A stretch of 8,835 nt of DNA from Methanobacteriaceae archaeon (GTDB lineage: Archaea > Methanobacteriota > Methanobacteria > Methanobacteriales > Methanobacteriaceae), in NCBI GenBank assembly GCA_900769095.1, contig CAAGFH010000285.1, forward strand, positions 1-8,835, written 5' to 3'. Shown here piece by piece: positions 5,971 through 8,835 of the stretch. A program made the position numbers and the translations under genes. Numbering within the stretch: the first letter of the stretch is position 1; every line of letters starts with the position of its first letter. The notes beneath the pieces were generated by a model that saw only the letters and a program-made list of their open reading frames with translations, searched no databases and was not told the origin of the DNA.

Positions 5971-6831
5971 TTAGATTTTTCGTATAATCACTGCGGGAGT
6001 ATGAGTAATAGAATCAAGTGCTTCTATTGTTACTTCGTCAAATTCAGTTCCAAGAACTTCTTTAACGCTGTGAATGGTTTTCATTTCAGTGGAAAGTGAT
6101 TTTTGATAATCTTCTGCAATGTTGGCTATTTTTAAAGCACTTTCAACATCCATCTTTTCACTGCATCCCAATGGTGTTGATCCCATATTTTCACATAACT
6201 GTCCTTTCACATATCCGAAAAATCCATTGTCTGCATCAATTCCATCAATTGCAATAGGAAGTCCTGTAAAGTAATTTCCATTTTTCATATATGTTGCATC
6301 AGTATCAATAATCATAACACATACATCTTTACCAATCCTGTTTTTCAATTGCTTAGCTACTTTTTCAGGATTTTCGGGAAGAAGTGAAACACAGGTTCCA
6401 GGCGCATTACTTAAATCAATTCCTGCTTCTGATGCTGGTTTAAGAGCATGTTTAAGACCATATAATTGTAAAACTACTTCTTTGTGAGCATAAGTTTCTT
6501 TAGGTAGTTTTCTTAGGTTTTTAATGGTTCTTTTTTTAATTCCTAAAAGTGGTCCTAAGACATATCCCCATAAATATTTACTCCATACTGTTGTTAGCAA
6601 TTTAGCAGTAAGTGATGGAGAATATTCTGATTCGTCGATTAATCTGCCCTGTGAAACTGAAATAGGTGTTTCTGCAATTACTAAGTAATCACCGTCTTGC
6701 ATCAATTCTTTTGCAGGTTCGATAATCACATCTAAATCGTCATTTGGTTTAATATAACCTGTTTCAATTGGGATTACTATGTAATCTCCGTTAATGACAT
6801 GTTTTATATTTTCTAATTTTTTATCGCTCAT
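5971..6831 (-). CDS. CofE-like protein (coenzyme F420-0:L-glutamate ligase family), probable paralogue
   Basis: CofE adds glutamate residues to coenzyme F420-0 with GTP and divalent metal. This 286-residue protein shares that fold signature: VIPIETGYIKPNDDL (19-33), DGDYLVIAETPISVSQGRL (46-64), EAGIDLSNAP (135-144) and CVMIIDTDA (171-179), ending in PAVIIRKI. By alignment with the Archaeoglobus CofE sequence as I remember it, Asp139 and Asp176-Thr177 match metal ligands Asp109 and Asp150-Thr151. However, the residues that follow DT, normally an Asn-Gly-Arg motif, are here DATYMK. About 15 extra residues, rich in aromatic and hydrophobic side chains (TVWSKYLWGYVLGPLLGI, 81-98), sit between the two halves. 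The true acceptor substrate is therefore uncertain. The start ATG at 6831 has no Shine-Dalgarno, and the TATA box is so close that the mRNA leader must be very short. The gene is transcribed alone, divergent from 6908. Confidence 0.8.
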   Translation of the reverse strand: MSDKKLENIKHVINGDYIVIPIETGYIKPNDDLDVIIEPAKELMQDGDYLVIAETPISVSQGRLIDESEYSPSLTAKLLTTVWSKYLWGYVLGPLLGIKKRTIKNLRKLPKETYAHKEVVLQLYGLKHALKPASEAGIDLSNAPGTCVSLLPENPEKVAKQLKNRIGKDVCVMIIDTDATYMKNGNYFTGLPIAIDGIDADNGFFGYVKGQLCENMGSTPLGCSEKMDVESALKIANIAEDYQKSLSTEMKTIHSVKEVLGTEFDEVTIEALDSITHTPAVIIRKI

Positions 6832-6907
6832 AAAAATCTTTAATTATATTGATATGAATAATATATATCATAGACTATTTTATATTATCTATTTGGGATG
6901 TATTGTT
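6832..6907. promoter_or_regulatory. Compact divergent promoter region
   Basis: Only 76 bp separate the two divergent starts. An AT-alternating core AATATATAT (6860-6868) can be read as a TATA box on both strands. On the minus strand it gives a start near 6838-6840 and a leader of about 8 nt for the CofE-like gene. On the plus strand it gives a start near 6890 and a leader of about 18 nt containing GGGATG (6895-6900). A second plus-strand TATA, TTTATATT (6879-6886), would give a leaderless message for the gene at 6908. Confidence 0.5.
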
Positions 6908-7477
6908 ATGGCAAGAAAATTTATTACATATTTTGAAAAAGAAGGTAATGATTATACAGATGAATTAATTTCAGCAATTAAAGATAAATTAGACATGACT
7001 GACATTAAAAGAATTTTAATAGCTTCCGCTACAGGCGAATCTGCATTAAAATTGCATGAGGCTGTTGGTGATAAAGTAGAAATTATTAATGTAACTCACC
7101 ACATGGGATTTAGTGGGGATAATGAATCAGATATTTCTGAAGAAATGCTTAAAAAACTTGAAGCTGTTGGAATTAAAACATACTTTGGATGCCATGCATT
7201 CAGTGGTGCTGCAAGAGGAGTCACCAATAAGTACGGCGGAATTTCTCCATTGGATGTTGTAGCTGATACCTTTAGAATGTTCTCACATGGTATTAAAGTA
7301 GGTGCAGAAATTTCAATTATGGCTGCTGATGCAGGTTTAATTCCTGTTGGTGAAGAGATAATTGCTGTTGGTGGTAGGGCTCATGGTATTGACAGTGCAG
7401 TTATTTTAACTCCGGTTAATGCTAAAAATCTATTTGATTTGAAAATTCATGAGATTATTGCTATGCCAAGGGATTAA
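6908..7477 (+). CDS. Pyruvate-kinase C-terminal (alpha/beta) domain-like protein, AF0103 family
   Basis: This 189-residue soluble protein looks like the stand-alone pyruvate kinase C-terminal domain fold known from Archaeoglobus AF0103. It has no barrel catalytic domain, so it is not itself a pyruvate kinase. Its biochemical role is unknown. Visible features are an N-terminal helix, LIASATGESALKLHEA (37-52), which resembles the phosphate-binding loop region, NVTHHMGFSG (61-70), GCHAFSGAARG (94-104), AADAGLIPVGEEIIAVGGRA (139-158) and HGIDSAVILTP (159-169). The glycine- and histidine-rich conserved loops suggest a ligand site. I chose ATG 6908. An open frame extends in to 6794, but it would run through the divergent promoter and into the CofE-like gene, and the extra residues are hydrophobic and low in complexity. 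The region before 6908 carries a weak GGGATG. A T5 run (7494-7498) follows the stop, and ftsZ starts 123 bp downstream with its own promoter. Confidence 0.85.
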   Translation: MARKFITYFEKEGNDYTDELISAIKDKLDMTDIKRILIASATGESALKLHEAVGDKVEIINVTHHMGFSGDNESDISEEMLKKLEAVGIKTYFGCHAFSGAARGVTNKYGGISPLDVVADTFRMFSHGIKVGAEISIMAADAGLIPVGEEIIAVGGRAHGIDSAVILTPVNAKNLFDLKIHEIIAMPRD

Positions 7478-7513
7478 TTAATTATTATCCATGTTTTTAA
7501 AAAATTTGTAATA

Positions 7514-7521
7514 TTTATATA
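7514..7521 (+). promoter_or_regulatory. TATA box of ftsZ
   Basis: The canonical archaeal TTTATATA lies in the 123-bp gap before ftsZ. Transcription should start near 7543, giving a leader of about 57 nt. The gap is otherwise AT-rich with no visible ORF. A GGGG tract (7590-7593), 7 nt before the GTG start, is the best ribosome-binding candidate. Confidence 0.6.
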
Positions 7522-7600
7522 TGATTAGTTGCATTTAAATATTAGTAAAAATAGAAATACTTAACAATTTATTTTAAAAGCGAGACTGTGGGGTTAATTC

Positions 7601-8737
7601 GTGAAAATTATAGATGATGCAATCAAAGAATCTGAACAAAGAATGGAAGAAAAAGCTCCTGAAAAGCTCTCTTCTGATATTGATGATGAGCTTATTGAGA
7701 TGATTAAAGGCGCTAAAACTAATATTTATGTTGTTGGTGCTGGTGGAGCTGGAAACAACACTATTTCAAGATTAAATGAGATGGGTATTGAAGGAGCAAC
7801 TACAATTGCAGTAAATACTGATGCTCAAGATTTATTTTACAGCCAATCTACTAAAAAAATCCTCTTAGGTAGAAAAACTTCTAAAGGATTAGGTGCTGGT
7901 GGAGAACCTGCTGTTGGAGAAGAATGTGCTGAAGAAAGTGAAGATGAAATTAGAGATGAATTAGAAGGCGCAGACATGGTATTTGTTACCTGTGGTCTTG
8001 GTGGAGGAACTGGAACTGGTTCTGCACCAATCATATCTAAACTTTCTAAAAAATTAGGTGCATTAACTGTTGCTGTGGCTACCATGCCATTTTCAGCAGA
8101 AGGTATTAAGAGAAGAGAAAATGCTGAACAAGGTTTAGAAAAACTTCAAGATTCTGCTGACACTGTTATTGTAATCCCAAATGATAAATTATTAGAAGTT
8201 GCACCTAACTTACCTTTAAACAAAGCATTTATGGTATCTGATGAAATTTTAGGAAGAGCTGTTAAAGGAATTACAGAATTAATTACTAAAAAAGGTCTTG
8301 TAAGTTTAGACTTTGCTGATATTAGAAGTATCATGGGTGGTTCTGGAATGGCTATGATTGGTATGGGTGAATCCGATACCGGCGACAGAGCTTTAGAATC
8401 TGTACATGAAGCATTAAGCAGCCCATTATTAGATATCGATATTTCAAATGCTACTGGTGCATTAGTTAACATATCTGGTAGTTCTGATTTAACATTACAT
8501 GAAGCTGAAAAAATCGTTCAAGTTGTTGCTGATAAATTAGATCCTGAAGCTAACATTATTTGGGGTACTCAAATTGATGAAAGTCTTCAAAATACTGTTA
8601 GAACCACTGTGGTTGTTTCAGGTATTAAAACAGGCAATAGCTCTGATAAAGAGTATGAGCTTGAATATGCTGAAGAAAAATCAGAAAGCAAATCTGCTGA
8701 TGACCAATTAGATGATTTCATTGATGGAGTCTTCTAA
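7601..8737 (+). CDS. ftsZ: Cell division protein FtsZ
   Basis: FtsZ is the tubulin-like GTPase that polymerises into the division ring under the membrane at mid-cell. The 378 residues form a complete archaeal FtsZ. An acidic N-terminal extension (1-40) is followed by [17 protein letters not shown] (42-58), the N-terminal nucleotide-binding loop. The tubulin signature GGGTGTG is at 134-140, and [15 protein letters not shown] follows at 161-175. The T7 synergy loop [16 protein letters not shown] (232-247) carries Asp237 and Asp240, needed to hydrolyse the GTP of the neighbouring subunit. A serine (Ser235) stands where bacterial FtsZ usually has Asn. The charged tail ends in DDFIDGVF, the likely partner-binding peptide. 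The GTG at 7601 is the earliest possible start, because an in-frame TAA lies at 7595-7597, and it preserves the [11 protein letters not shown]-terminus. The gene has its own promoter and a strong poly-T terminator. Confidence 0.97.
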   Translation: MKIIDDAIKESEQRMEEKAPEKLSSDIDDELIEMIKGAKTNIYVVGAGGAGNNTISRLNEMGIEGATTIAVNTDAQDLFYSQSTKKILLGRKTSKGLGAGGEPAVGEECAEESEDEIRDELEGADMVFVTCGLGGGTGTGSAPIISKLSKKLGALTVAVATMPFSAEGIKRRENAEQGLEKLQDSADTVIVIPNDKLLEVAPNLPLNKAFMVSDEILGRAVKGITELITKKGLVSLDFADIRSIMGGSGMAMIGMGESDTGDRALESVHEALSSPLLDIDISNATGALVNISGSSDLTLHEAEKIVQVVADKLDPEANIIWGTQIDESLQNTVRTTVVVSGIKTGNSSDKEYELEYAEEKSESKSADDQLDDFIDGVF

Positions 8738-8823
8738 TTTTAATTTTTTATTTTTTTGGCTTTGTAGAAATCCTATTTGATTTTTGCAAAAATTTTTTAA
8801 TAATTCTATTTTTTTATATTTTT
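8738..8823 (+). terminator. Staggered poly-T terminator cluster after ftsZ
   Basis: Immediately after the ftsZ stop, the coding strand carries T4 (8738-8741), T6 (8744-8749) and T7 (8751-8757), then further runs at 8793-8798, 8809-8815 and 8819-8823. Archaeal RNA polymerase ends transcription at such oligo-T tracts without needing a hairpin. A perfect 14-bp palindrome, ATTTTTGCAAAAAT (8780-8793), precedes the fourth run and could form a short stem. No ORF is visible from 8738 to the end of the window. Confidence 0.75.
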
Positions 8824-8835
8824 GCTTTAATTTTG

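Noticed and set aside
6794..6907. A 38-residue upstream extension of the PK-domain-like protein
   Set aside because: It would cover the whole divergent promoter and overlap the CofE-like gene. Its residues are hydrophobic and low in complexity, and the typical protein start MARKFITYFEK is at 6908.
7837..8472. Two antisense open frames within ftsZ (7837-8085 and 8146-8472)
   Set aside because: They lie opposite a highly conserved gene, their proteins are rich in Pro, Ser and Ala as expected from reversed codons, and they have no ribosome-binding site or promoter.
1..8835. Mobile element, CRISPR array or defence system
   Set aside because: I saw no transposase, integrase, regularly spaced repeats, attachment-site duplication or defence protein motif on either strand. 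The tRNA end at 1 cannot be checked for an integration site because its 3' part is outside the window.

Overview
The window looks like the chromosome of an AT-rich methanogenic archaeon of the order Methanobacteriales, most likely Methanobrevibacter or a close relative. The evidence is archaeal transcription factor E, an archaeosine-synthase-type DUF5591-PUA protein, a member of the coenzyme F420-0:L-glutamate ligase family, an archaeal FtsZ, and archaeal BRE/TATA promoters (CGAAA followed by TTTATATA). There is no sign of a phage, transposon, CRISPR array or defence island. I see ordinary housekeeping genes plus one two-gene nucleotide-sugar module.

Layout. From 1 to about 6831 everything is on the minus strand. 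A tRNA-Ile(GAU) is cut by the left edge (1-56) and has a strong promoter at 112-126. Next is a small DUF59/MIP18 iron-sulfur assembly-type gene (160-444) with its own promoter. Upstream of it lies a tight three-gene operon, in transcription order: tfe (2618-1944), an HD-domain hydrolase (1938-1447) and the DUF5591-PUA protein (1445-537), separated by 5 and 1 nt. Further upstream is a second operon of two genes 5 nt apart: a membrane-anchored nucleotide-sugar 4,6-dehydratase (5847-3961) and a DegT/DnrJ/EryC1 aminotransferase (3955-2756). Then comes a divergent CofE-like gene (6831-5971).

The strand switches in a 76-bp gap (6832-6907). On the plus strand are a stand-alone pyruvate-kinase C-terminal-domain-like protein (6908-7477) and ftsZ (7601-8737, GTG start), followed by a cluster of poly-T terminators up to the window end.

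How the genes relate. The dehydratase and aminotransferase together would turn a UDP-N-acetylhexosamine into a 4-amino-4,6-dideoxy sugar nucleotide, the first two steps of a bacillosamine-like pathway, probably for cell-surface or protein glycans. The tfe operon couples a transcription initiation factor with a probable tRNA-modification protein and an HD phosphohydrolase. FtsZ is the division ring GTPase. Points that deserve a second look are the altered zinc ribbon and enlarged N-terminus of TFE, the archaeosine-synthase-like protein that lacks its TGT-like half, the CofE paralogue that keeps its metal-ligand Asp residues but has lost the following Asn-Gly-Arg, and the compact divergent promoter at 6832-6907.
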